Of a stretch of DNA of 64,000 bases, positions 26,738 to 34,517 are shown one piece after another; the stretch's first letter is position 1, and each line of letters starts with the position of its first letter. The DNA is taken from the NCBI RefSeq assembly GCF_001679325.1, contig NZ_LZMX01000026.1. The stretch is one strand, 5' to 3'. A program made the translations under genes and the position numbers. The notes below the pieces were generated by a model. That model was given only the letters and a program-made list of their open reading frames with translations. It made no database searches and was not told the origin of the DNA. Origin of the DNA: Haemophilus_D parainfluenzae_AD. GTDB taxonomy: Bacteria; Pseudomonadota; Gammaproteobacteria; Enterobacterales; Pasteurellaceae.

Positions 26738-28057
26738 TTAACAAACGCGGCTGGTTATTTCCCCATCAGCCACCTTCGTTTTAATGGTATCGCCTGTTTT
26801 GACTTGTTTCACACTCACAATAGCATGTCCTTTAACATCTTCTGCGATAGAATATCCTCGAGCTAACACTTTCAATGGACTTAATCCATCTAACTTGCCA
26901 CACAATGTTGCCAATTTACTTTGACGTTCTGTAACTTGACGATTCGCCCCTAAATTTAACCGCACTTGTAACTGGGCTAAATATTGAGATTGTTTTTGTA
27001 ATCGATAAGGCAACGGATTTTGTTTTAAGCGCGCTGAAAGTGCGGTCAATTTTTGCTGCGTTTTATCCATTTGTCGCTGCATTGCCAAAACTAAACGATG
27101 ATGTAATTGCTCCGTTCTGGCTTTTTGCATCAATAATTGATTTTGCGGATGTTGATTTTGCAGGCGTAAACGTAACTGTTGTAAACGTTGTTGTTGATGA
27201 CTAAAAATACGATCTAACGCCATCTCCAAACGCTGTTGTTTATAGGCTAACTGTTGAAGTAATTCCTGCTGATTGCGACTTACTAACTCCGCCGCAGCAG
27301 AGGGTGTTGGCGCACGTAAATCAGCCACAAAATCTGCAATAGTGACATCGGTTTCGTGACCGACTGCACTGATAATCGGTAAATTAGAACGGAAAATCGC
27401 ACGCGCAACGTCTTCTTCATTAAAGCACCAAAGATCTTCTAAGGAACCACCACCACGGCCGACGATCAATACATCCACTTCTTGACGAGTATTGGCGAGT
27501 TCAATCATTTGGACGATTTCAGCCGTCGCCTCTTTGCCTTGCACTGCCGTTGGATAAATCACAACCTTTAAACTGGGATCGCGGCGAGCCAAAATATGCA
27601 GAATATCTTGCAACGCTGCGCCAGTCGAAGAGGTCACAATACCTACTGCTTTAGCAAAGTCCGGCAAGCTTTTCTTCAGGTTTTGTGCAAACAATCCTTC
27701 AGCCGCCAATTTCATTTTTAGCGCTTCAAATTGCTGTTGCAATAATCCCTCACCAGCAGGGTGCATGGATTCAATAATCAGCTGATAATCACCACGAGGT
27801 TCATATAAACTGACATTCGCCCGCACTAAGACTTGCATGCCGTTTTGCGGACGAAATCCCACTCGCAAATTTTTCATGCGGAACATCGCACCGCGAACTT
27901 GGGCATTTTCATCTTTTAGTGTCAAATACCAATGCCCCGACACAGGTTGAGTGAAATTAGAAATCTCCCCTGTAAGCCAAATCTGTGAAAAATTCCCTTC
28001 TAGCATTTGGCGGGCTGCGCTGTTCAGTTGGGAAACGGAGTAAATGTTTTCAGACAT
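26738..28057 (-). CDS. xseA: Exodeoxyribonuclease VII large subunit
   Basis: Large subunit of the single-strand-specific exonuclease VII. An N-terminal OB-fold (IWLTGEISNFTQPVSGHWYL) is followed by the catalytic domain with GIVTSSTGAALQD, VLIVGRGGGSLEDLWCFNEE and SAVGHETDVTIADFVADLRA. A Gln-rich coiled coil covers about residues 270-390, and a C-terminal segment has LARGYSI. Length 439 is typical. Its ATG overlaps the roxA stop (TAATG). The small subunit xseB is not in the window. Confidence 0.97.
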   Translation of the reverse strand: MSENIYSVSQLNSAARQMLEGNFSQIWLTGEISNFTQPVSGHWYLTLKDENAQVRGAMFRMKNLRVGFRPQNGMQVLVRANVSLYEPRGDYQLIIESMHPAGEGLLQQQFEALKMKLAAEGLFAQNLKKSLPDFAKAVGIVTSSTGAALQDILHILARRDPSLKVVIYPTAVQGKEATAEIVQMIELANTRQEVDVLIVGRGGGSLEDLWCFNEEDVARAIFRSNLPIISAVGHETDVTIADFVADLRAPTPSAAAELVSRNQQELLQQLAYKQQRLEMALDRIFSHQQQRLQQLRLRLQNQHPQNQLLMQKARTEQLHHRLVLAMQRQMDKTQQKLTALSARLKQNPLPYRLQKQSQYLAQLQVRLNLGANRQVTERQSKLATLCGKLDGLSPLKVLARGYSIAEDVKGHAIVSVKQVKTGDTIKTKVADGEITSRVC

Positions 28058-29268
28058 TATTCAATCAACACCCAACCATCATCTAACCAGTTACAAATCG
28101 AATCAAGTAATAATTCCATCGTACTTTCAGGATCTTCCGTATCATTCACTAAATTATTTAAGAATGCCCAATCTAGCGCTTCACCATCGGAAAGACGTTT
28201 CAACACTTCCGCTTCAATGACATTTACTTCATCTAACCATTCACCATTAGCATAAATGCGGAGCGGATTTTCGGTGTAAAGTAATTTGCAGTTATTGTCC
28301 TGCATTAATACACCTTGTTCCTCTTCTAAAATTGACCGCACTTCGTCAAGATCGGACATTTCATCGGATACCAACATCTCATAACGACGTGAACTCACTG
28401 TGCCTGCTACTGCTTGTTTGAATAATGTATCAAAGGCTTCAGACTCCGCCAATTTCGCTAAAAATTGTTTTTTCATTGCCTGAATATTTTCATCCGCCAA
28501 TTTGCCCGTACTCTGTTCTGACTGTGTTAAGCGTAACGGTAATTGGAATTCGCTTAAATTCAATTCAGGATCCTGATGACAAAACGCTTTGTTCACGTTA
28601 TCGAGAATGTCCGCTAAATTCGGGTAACGCAAACCAAAAGAAAAGGTCAAACAATCATCTTCTGCCACACCGTAATGCGACATACGAGCAGGAATATAAA
28701 GAATATCGCCTGGATTCATCACTTCATCAATCACCAATTCGCCCATATCATCAAAAATACGGATCGGCTGATTCGGTTTAAATTCAGTGGAAGAATCACA
28801 CCATTTGCCTAACTGCCAACGGCGATGGCCATAGCCTTGCACCAAGAACACATCATATTCATCATAATGTTTACCAACGGAACCACCTTTAGGTGCATAG
28901 GACACCATAATATCGTCGCGTTGCCATTGTGGAATAAAGCCAAACTTATTCCAAAGCTGACCCAGTTCTGTGCTCCATTGTTCTAGATTTTGTACAAGCA
29001 CCGACCATTTCTCCGGTACATCCGCAAAATCTTCTTCAGATAACGGACTGAAAAACACTTTCCAATTATCATCTGAAAAGGTTTTCACTAAACGTGCAGT
29101 CACCTCTTCGCCTTGTGCTAATTCGATAATATCGTCAGGCTCGAATTGGCCAACAATTTCAGGTAAACCATTACGAATAATCAATGGTTTTTTCTGCCAA
29201 TAATCACGCAGGAAAATTTCAGGGGTAATGCCCTCAGGCAGACAATATTGGTTGGAAAGTGCGGTCAT
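28057..29268 (-). CDS. roxA: Ribosomal protein L16 arginine hydroxylase (RoxA/YcfD, JmjC cupin)
   Basis: Fe(II)/2-oxoglutarate oxygenase of the YcfD family, which hydroxylates an arginine of ribosomal protein L16. The ATG at 29268 (MTALSNQYCLP) is chosen over a lysine-rich upstream extension that overlaps the rnfH reading frame. The iron-binding HxD motif is in GGSVGKHYDEYDVFLVQGYG, with the distal His in ARMSHYGVAEDD. Family N-terminus FLRDYWQKKPLIIRNGLP is present; 403 residues. An uptake signal encodes residues 2-4 (Thr-Ala-Leu). Confidence 0.93.
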   Translation of the reverse strand: MTALSNQYCLPEGITPEIFLRDYWQKKPLIIRNGLPEIVGQFEPDDIIELAQGEEVTARLVKTFSDDNWKVFFSPLSEEDFADVPEKWSVLVQNLEQWSTELGQLWNKFGFIPQWQRDDIMVSYAPKGGSVGKHYDEYDVFLVQGYGHRRWQLGKWCDSSTEFKPNQPIRIFDDMGELVIDEVMNPGDILYIPARMSHYGVAEDDCLTFSFGLRYPNLADILDNVNKAFCHQDPELNLSEFQLPLRLTQSEQSTGKLADENIQAMKKQFLAKLAESEAFDTLFKQAVAGTVSSRRYEMLVSDEMSDLDEVRSILEEEQGVLMQDNNCKLLYTENPLRIYANGEWLDEVNVIEAEVLKRLSDGEALDWAFLNNLVNDTEDPESTMELLLDSICNWLDDGWVLIE

Positions 29269-29272
29269 TTTT

Positions 29273-29599
29273 TTACTCTTTTTCCTGTTTTTCTTGTTGG
29301 ACTTTTTCTTGTGCAGCTTTGGCTTGTTCTGCTGCACGTTTACGACGAATTTCTTTAGGATCCGCTAACAATGGACGATAAATTTCAATACGATCACCAT
29401 CTTTTAATTGATCCGTTAATTTGGCTGGACGGGAATAAATCCCCACTTTATTTTCACGTAAATCAATCTCGGTAAACTGTTGCAAAATGCCTGATTGTAA
29501 AATAGCCGTTTGGATCATCGTGCCTTCATCCACTTTGAAGGACTTCAAATAATAACGATCCGGCAAGGCATAGGCGATTTCAATATTAATTTGGTTCAT
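29273..29599 (-). CDS. rnfH: RnfH/RatB family ubiquitin-like protein
   Basis: A 108-residue member of the UPF0125/RnfH (RatB) family with a beta-grasp core: IEIAYALPDRYYLKSFKVDE, IYSRPAKLTDQLKDGDRIEI, YRPLLADPKEIRRKRA. The C-terminal ~25 residues are a charged Glu/Lys/Gln helix. Molecular role is unsettled. Its usual E. coli partner ratA is not next to it; instead roxA follows 4 bp downstream, so rnfH-roxA-xseA are probably co-transcribed. Confidence 0.9.
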   Translation of the reverse strand: MNQINIEIAYALPDRYYLKSFKVDEGTMIQTAILQSGILQQFTEIDLRENKVGIYSRPAKLTDQLKDGDRIEIYRPLLADPKEIRRKRAAEQAKAAQEKVQQEKQEKE

Positions 29600-29680
29600 G
29601 TCTTATTCTGTCTTGATGAGTTTTCCGTTATTATAGCGGAAAAGTGCGGTCAATATTAACGATAAAATCAGGAGTTCATC

Positions 29681-30097
29681 ATGAATTGGGTATTTTTTGC
29701 CATTGGTTCAGCCTTTTTCGCTGGACTTACCGCTATTTTGGGCAAATTAGGGGTTGAAGGCATTAACAGCAATCTCGCGACCTTTATCCGTACAATTGTG
29801 GTGTTACTCGTTACAGCGGGTATCATTAGCGCACGTAACGAATGGCAACTGCCACAACATATTGCAGCAAAACCGTTTACCTTTTTAATTCTTTCTGGTG
29901 TTGCTACAGGTCTATCTTGGCTTTGTTATTATCGCGCGTTACAAATGGCGCCCGCCTCTTGGGTTGCGCCCATCGATAAACTCAGTGTCGTGATTGCCAT
30001 TATTTTAGGCGTAGTTTTGTTAGGCGAACCTTTAAGTATGAAATTAGTTGTGGGAAGTCTATTAATTCTCTCGGGCGTTTTAGTCTTAGCCTTATAG
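29681..30097 (+). CDS. EamA-family small transporter (single-domain DMT)
   Basis: A 138-residue integral membrane protein with five predicted helices, matching one EamA domain of the drug/metabolite transporter superfamily (ILGKLGVEGINSNLATFIRT; LSWLCYYRALQMAPASWVAP; VVLLGEPLSMKLVVGSLLIL). Most family members carry two such domains, so this half-size form probably works as a dimer. The substrate is unknown. An AGGAG site is present; pth follows on the same strand. Confidence 0.87.
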   Translation: MNWVFFAIGSAFFAGLTAILGKLGVEGINSNLATFIRTIVVLLVTAGIISARNEWQLPQHIAAKPFTFLILSGVATGLSWLCYYRALQMAPASWVAPIDKLSVVIAIILGVVLLGEPLSMKLVVGSLLILSGVLVLAL

Positions 30098-30157
30098 ATT
30101 GAGAAATTAGCCCTTTTTCGCTACAATACGCCACTATTTTTATTCAAGCTGAAAACT

Positions 30158-30742
30158 ATGTCTGAAATTAAACTCATCGTAGGGCTGGGAAACCCTGGCG
30201 ATAAATATGCGGAAACCCGCCACAATGCAGGTGAATGGCTGATTGAGCGTTTGGCTCGTCGTTTTAATATTTCGCTTAATGCAGAAAATAAATTCTTCGG
30301 TTATGTAGGAAAAACACTAATTAATGGCAAAGAGCTCCGTTTTTTAGTGCCAACGACGTTTATGAATTTAAGCGGAAAAGCCGTAGGGGCACTTGCTAAT
30401 TTTTATCGCATCAAACCAGAAGAAATTTTAGTGTTACACGATGAATTAGACTTACCGCCGGGCACCGTAAAATTAAAACAAGGTGGCGGACATGGCGGAC
30501 ACAATGGTTTAAAAGATATCGTAGCTCAGCTTGGTAACAGCAACAATTTCTATCGTTTACGCATTGGCATTGGTCATCCTGGACACCGTGATTTAGTTTC
30601 AGGTTTTGTGCTTAACAAACCTGCGCCTGCAGAAAGAGAAGCACTCGATAAAGCGTTAGACGAAGCCACCGATTGCATTGAATTGCTTTTCAAAGAAGGC
30701 ATGGTGAAAGCCACCAATCGCTTAAACAGTTTTAAAATTTAA
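30158..30742 (+). CDS. pth: Peptidyl-tRNA hydrolase
   Basis: Releases tRNA from peptidyl-tRNA dropped by ribosomes. Catalytic features are GLGNPG (Asn10-equivalent), ETRHNAGEW with the catalytic His, FMNLSGKAVG, and VLHDELDLPPG with Asp. GGGHGGHNGLKDI is the family signature. Length 194 is normal. It forms the common pth-ychF pair with the next gene, though an inverted uptake-signal pair lies between them. Confidence 0.97.
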   Translation: MSEIKLIVGLGNPGDKYAETRHNAGEWLIERLARRFNISLNAENKFFGYVGKTLINGKELRFLVPTTFMNLSGKAVGALANFYRIKPEEILVLHDELDLPPGTVKLKQGGGHGGHNGLKDIVAQLGNSNNFYRLRIGIGHPGHRDLVSGFVLNKPAPAEREALDKALDEATDCIELLFKEGMVKATNRLNSFKI

Positions 30743-30746
30743 CTCA

Positions 30747-30786
30747 AAAGTGCGGTGAAAAAACACCATAAATTTTAACCGCACTT
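30747..30786 (+). terminator. Weak uptake-signal-pair hairpin between pth and ychF
   Basis: AAAGTGCGGT (from ~30748) and ACCGCACTT near 30778-30786 in inverted orientation, without a T-run. It may attenuate rather than terminate. Confidence 0.4.
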
Positions 30787-30809
30787 ACGCTCACAATAAG
30801 GAAAACATC

Positions 30810-31901
30810 ATGGGATTTAAATGTGGTATCGTTGGTTTGCCAAACGTCGGTAAATCTACCCTTTTTAATGCATTAACCAAAGCAGGTATCGAAGCGGCAA
30901 ACTATCCGTTCTGTACCATCGAACCCAATACTGGCGTGGTTCCAATGCCGGATCCGCGTTTAGATGCGTTAGCGGAAATTGTTAAACCTGAACGAGTATT
31001 ACCCACCACCATGGAGTTTGTGGATATCGCAGGTTTGGTTGCGGGTGCAAGTAAAGGTGAAGGCTTAGGTAATAAATTCTTAGCTAACATCCGTGAAACT
31101 GATGCAATTGGTCATGTTGTTCGTTGTTTTGAAAATGATGACATCGTGCACGTTGCGGGTAAAATCGACCCATTAAGCGATATCGAAACCATCAATACCG
31201 AATTAGCCCTTGCTGACTTAGACAGCTGCGAACGTGCAATCCAACGTTTACAAAAACGTGCAAAAGGCGGCGATAAAGACGCAAAATTTGAGCTTTCTGT
31301 AATGGAGAAAATCCTTCCTGTACTTTCTGAAGCAGGCATGATTCGTTCTGTTCCTTTAGATAAAGATGAATTATTGGCAATTAAAAGCTATAACTTCCTC
31401 ACATTAAAACCAACCATGTACATTGCGAACGTAAATGAAGACGGTTTTGAAAATAACCCGTATTTAGACAAAGTACGTGAGTTTGCAGAAAAAGAAGGCT
31501 CTGTTGTGGTGCCTGTATGTGCCGCAATTGAAGCTGAAATTGCGGAACTTGATGACGACGAAAAAATCGAATTCTTACAAGATCTTGGCATTGAAGAACC
31601 TGGCTTAAACCGTGTAATTCGTGCAGGTTATGCCTTATTAAATCTTCAAACCTACTTCACTGCGGGCGTGAAAGAAGTGCGCGCTTGGACGGTTTCTGTT
31701 GGCGCAACCGCCCCTAAAGCTGCCGCTGTCATCCACACAGACTTTGAAAAAGGCTTCATCCGTGCAGAAGTAATTGCTTACGATGACTTCATCCAATTCA
31801 AAGGTGAAAACGGTGCAAAAGAAGCAGGTAAATGGCGCTTAGAAGGTAAAGACTATATCGTCCAAGATGGTGATGTCATGCACTTCCGCTTTAACGTATA
31901 A
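30810..31901 (+). CDS. ychF: Ribosome-binding ATPase YchF (Obg-like)
   Basis: Universally conserved TRAFAC-class P-loop protein (OLA1/YchF) that prefers ATP and binds the 70S ribosome. G1 is GLPNVGKSTLFNAL near the N-terminus, followed by DIAGLVAGASKGEGLGNKFL as G3. The NKxD position is replaced by NVNEDG, as in the family. A coiled coil is inserted in the middle and a C-terminal TGS domain covers ~275-363. Length 363 is standard. Codon bias suggests strong expression. Confidence 0.97.
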   Translation: MGFKCGIVGLPNVGKSTLFNALTKAGIEAANYPFCTIEPNTGVVPMPDPRLDALAEIVKPERVLPTTMEFVDIAGLVAGASKGEGLGNKFLANIRETDAIGHVVRCFENDDIVHVAGKIDPLSDIETINTELALADLDSCERAIQRLQKRAKGGDKDAKFELSVMEKILPVLSEAGMIRSVPLDKDELLAIKSYNFLTLKPTMYIANVNEDGFENNPYLDKVREFAEKEGSVVVPVCAAIEAEIAELDDDEKIEFLQDLGIEEPGLNRVIRAGYALLNLQTYFTAGVKEVRAWTVSVGATAPKAAAVIHTDFEKGFIRAEVIAYDDFIQFKGENGAKEAGKWRLEGKDYIVQDGDVMHFRFNV

Positions 31902-31910
31902 AAACACTTC

Positions 31911-31932
31911 AGACCGCATAACTATGCGGTCT
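31911..31932 (+). terminator. Terminator after ychF
   Basis: AGACCGCATA / TATGCGGTCT with a 2-base loop, followed by TTTTTG. Confidence 0.9.
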
Positions 31933-31958
31933 TTTTGTATTTCTAAAAGGAAAAAACA

Positions 31959-32819
31959 ATGTCGGATAAATTAAATCAGCTCATCGAATTGTTAAAATTA
32001 GAAAAAATTGATGATCTTATCTTTCGCGGAGCCTGTGAAGACTTAGGTTTCCGTCAAGTGTTTGGCGGTCAAGTAGTCGCTCAATCTCTGTCTGCTGCAA
32101 TGCAGGTTGCCCCTCCTGAGCGTGTACTCCACTCTTGTCATGCTTACTTTTTAGCGCCTGGCGACAGTCAATACCCGATTATTTATGACGTGGAAACTTT
32201 ACGTGAAGGGCGTAACTTCTCTGCATTACGCGTAAAAGCCATTCAACATAAAAATGTGATTTGTCACGTCACCGCCTCATTTCAAGTACCCGAAGAAGGT
32301 TTTAACCATCAATCAGTCATGCCGCAAGTGCCGGGACCAGAACAATGTATTGATGAGCACGAAATCATGTTAAAAGTGGCGCAAACTTTGCCTGAAAGTT
32401 TGAGTGAAAAATTTGCCCAAGAACGACCATTTCAGATTCATAGCCGATATTTGAACAATCCATTTGATGGCCGAGAACTGCCCCCCGAACAATATGCTTG
32501 GTTTAAAACCAATGGAGAAGCGCCACTAGATTTGCAGACTCAACAATGTCTCTTGGCCTATTTTTCTGATTTTCACTGTATTTTGACCGCACTTCACCCA
32601 CATGGGAAAGGCTTTTTACAGAAAGGGATGAAAGTGGCCACGATCGACCACAGTATTTGGTTCCACCGTCCTTTCAATTTAAATAATTGGCACTTACATG
32701 CTATTGAAAGTAATAATGCTTTTGCGGGGCGTGGTTTAGCGAGAGGACAAATTTTTGCTGCAGATGGCACATTAATTGCCACCACACAGCAAGAAGGGTT
32801 AATTCGTTATCAAGAATAA
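31959..32819 (+). CDS. tesB: Acyl-CoA thioesterase II TesB
   Basis: Tandem hot-dog-fold thioesterase that hydrolyses medium- and long-chain acyl-CoAs. The first domain begins FRGACEDLGFRQVFGGQVVA, and the second contains CLLAYFSDFHCILTALHPHG with the catalytic Asp. The end has SNNAFAGRGLARGQIFAADG and a late TQQEGLIR carrying the catalytic-type Gln. Length 286 is typical. An uptake signal lies within the second domain (~32587). AAGGAAAAA precedes the start. Confidence 0.95.
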   Translation: MSDKLNQLIELLKLEKIDDLIFRGACEDLGFRQVFGGQVVAQSLSAAMQVAPPERVLHSCHAYFLAPGDSQYPIIYDVETLREGRNFSALRVKAIQHKNVICHVTASFQVPEEGFNHQSVMPQVPGPEQCIDEHEIMLKVAQTLPESLSEKFAQERPFQIHSRYLNNPFDGRELPPEQYAWFKTNGEAPLDLQTQQCLLAYFSDFHCILTALHPHGKGFLQKGMKVATIDHSIWFHRPFNLNNWHLHAIESNNAFAGRGLARGQIFAADGTLIATTQQEGLIRYQE

Positions 32820-32853
32820 TCGCACGTTAAAACACGTTAAAACTAGGTGCAGA

Positions 32854-33315
32854 CTAGCCTTCGTAACCGATATCTTCGAAAGTTGGGTTTTCTGCGCCTT
32901 GTTTGGCTAGTTCGTCACAAATTTCATTTTCACGATGGCCAGAATGGCCTTTTACCCACTGCCAATCAATGTTATGGGTTTGAATCGCCTGATCTAACGC
33001 AATCCATAAATCCTGATTTTTTACCGCTTTGCCCGTACTCGCTTTCCAATTGTTTTTCTTCCAATTGTAAATCCATTGTGTAATGCCATTTTTCATATAT
33101 TGGCTGTCGCTATAAAGCGTCACATGACAAGGCTCTTTCAAGCTATTTAAGGCCTCAATCACTGCTCGTAATTCCATGCGATTATTGGTAGTTTTGAAAT
33201 ATCCTTTTGAAATATGTTTTTCATGCTGTTTATAGCGCAGGACAATCCCTATGCCACCGGCTCCCGGGTTGCCTAGGCAAGATCCATCCGTAAAAATTTC
33301 AATCTGTTTTTGCAT
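32854..33315 (-). CDS. rnhA: Ribonuclease HI
   Basis: Degrades RNA in RNA-DNA hybrids. Start 33315 (MQKQIEIFTDGS) is the normal N-terminus; a longer frame adds 20 unconserved residues that would overlap the dnaQ leader. Catalytic acidic residues are visible: D10 in FTDGSCLGNPGAGG, Glu in NRMELRAVIEAL, Asp in LYSDSQYMKNGI and Asp in ENEICDELAKQGA. The basic handle IYNWKKNNWK is present. 153 residues. It is divergent from dnaQ, the usual Haemophilus and E. coli pairing. Confidence 0.97.
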   Translation of the reverse strand: MQKQIEIFTDGSCLGNPGAGGIGIVLRYKQHEKHISKGYFKTTNNRMELRAVIEALNSLKEPCHVTLYSDSQYMKNGITQWIYNWKKNNWKASTGKAVKNQDLWIALDQAIQTHNIDWQWVKGHSGHRENEICDELAKQGAENPTFEDIGYEG

Positions 33316-33374
33316 AACTAATTCGAGCTTGTGTAAAATAGGCAGTATTTTAAAGGAAAGAGATAGGTAGAACA

Positions 33375-34124
33375 ATGATAAATCCGGATCGCCAGATTGT
33401 ACTGGATACTGAAACCACTGGTATGAACCAAATTGGTGCGCATTACGAAGGACATTGCATTATTGAAATTGGCGCAGTGGAAATGATCAACCGTAAATAT
33501 ACGGGCAATAATTTTCACATCTATATTAAGCCGGATCGTTTGGTTGATCCCGATGCCATTAAAGTTCACGGTATTACAGATGAAATGCTGGCGGATAAAC
33601 CGGATTTCAAAACGATTGCACAAGACTTTATTGAATACATTTGTGGTGCCGAACTACTGATTCACAACGCCCCCTTCGACGTGGGCTTTATGGACTATGA
33701 ATTCCGTAAACTTGGGTTAGATATCAAAACGACCGACATTTGCCTGGTCACCGATACGTTGCAAATGGCGCGCCAAATGTATCCTGGAAAACGTAATAGC
33801 TTAGATGCGTTGTGTGATCGTTTAGGCATTGATAACAGCAAACGTACACTCCACGGCGCGTTACTGGATGCGGAGATTTTAGCCGACGTTTATTTGTCCA
33901 TGACTGGCGGTCAAACCAGCCTATTTGATGAAGAGCATGCGGATAGTTCGATTATCCAAACGACAACCAATGTTCAAGATCTTCAAAGTGCGGTCAATTT
34001 TTCGCAAAATTTAAAAGTGTTACAACCCACCGATGATGAACTCCAAGCTCATTTAGATTTCATTAAATTGGTCAATAAAAAAAGCGATGGCAAATGTTTT
34101 TGGTCAATTCGTACGGGAGATTAA
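33375..34124 (+). CDS. dnaQ: DNA polymerase III epsilon subunit (3'-5' proofreading exonuclease)
   Basis: Proofreading subunit of the replicative polymerase. ExoI is LDTETTGMN, ExoII HNAPFDVGFMDYEF, ExoIII HGALLDAEILADVYLSM. After the exonuclease domain (~180 residues) a Gln/Thr-rich linker leads to a C-terminal tail that would bind the alpha subunit. Length 249 is typical. An uptake signal lies in the linker (~33988), where sequence is least constrained. Confidence 0.97.
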   Translation: MINPDRQIVLDTETTGMNQIGAHYEGHCIIEIGAVEMINRKYTGNNFHIYIKPDRLVDPDAIKVHGITDEMLADKPDFKTIAQDFIEYICGAELLIHNAPFDVGFMDYEFRKLGLDIKTTDICLVTDTLQMARQMYPGKRNSLDALCDRLGIDNSKRTLHGALLDAEILADVYLSMTGGQTSLFDEEHADSSIIQTTTNVQDLQSAVNFSQNLKVLQPTDDELQAHLDFIKLVNKKSDGKCFWSIRTGD

Positions 34125-34181
34125 CCCCCTCATTAATCGGTTATCTATTAATCAGATAAACATAAAAAAAGAAAAAAAAGA

Positions 34182-34210
34182 TTGACGGTTCTAACGTTCA
34201 TCATTATTAT
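34182..34210 (+). promoter_or_regulatory. Promoter of the tRNA-Asp pair
   Basis: TTGACG (34182-34187) and TATTAT (34205-34210) with a 17-bp spacer, 14 bp before the first tRNA-Asp. Confidence 0.75.
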
Positions 34211-34224
34211 ACCCAGCACTTAGC

Positions 34225-34301
34225 GGAGTGGTAGTTCAGCTGGTTAGAATACCTGCCTGTCACGCAGGGGGTCGCGGGTTCGAGTCCCGTCCATTCCGCC
34301 A
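34225..34301 (+). tRNA. tRNA-Asp (GTC), copy 1
   Basis: A 77-nt cloverleaf: acceptor GGAGTGG / CCATTCC, anticodon loop GCCTGTCACGC (anticodon GTC), G discriminator and encoded CCA. Identical in sequence to copy 2. Confidence 0.97.
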
Positions 34302-34328
34302 ATTTAAAACTTGTCTTAATATGCTCAC

Positions 34329-34405
34329 GGAGTGGTAGTTCAGCTGGTTAGAATACCTGCCTGTCACGCAGGGGGTCGCGGGTTCGAGTCCCGTCCATTC
34401 CGCCA
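34329..34405 (+). tRNA. tRNA-Asp (GTC), copy 2
   Basis: Identical 77-nt duplicate of the upstream gene, with a 27-bp spacer. The repeat extends a few bases past both ends (34224-34304 equals 34328-34408). Confidence 0.97.
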
Positions 34406-34422
34406 ATTAAGCCGAGATAATG

Positions 34423-34446
34423 AAGCACCTGAAGGTGCTTTTTTTA
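34423..34446 (+). terminator. Terminator of tRNA-Asp pair
   Basis: AAGCACCT / AGGTGCTT hairpin (34423-34440) followed by TTTTT. Confidence 0.9.
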
Positions 34447-34517
34447 TGCCCGAATTTTACCTGCCAGCCAACATTCGCTATAATTAACCAAATTTACACT
34501 TTACAGAGATATTTTTT

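Noticed and set aside
29273..29599. RatA-RatB toxin-antitoxin pair
   Set aside because: Only the RnfH/RatB-like gene is here; no ratA is adjacent, and RatB is not an established antitoxin.
34139..34160. Terminator after dnaQ
   Set aside because: The possible GGTTATCT / AGATAAAC stem is weak with a poor T-run; too uncertain to annotate.
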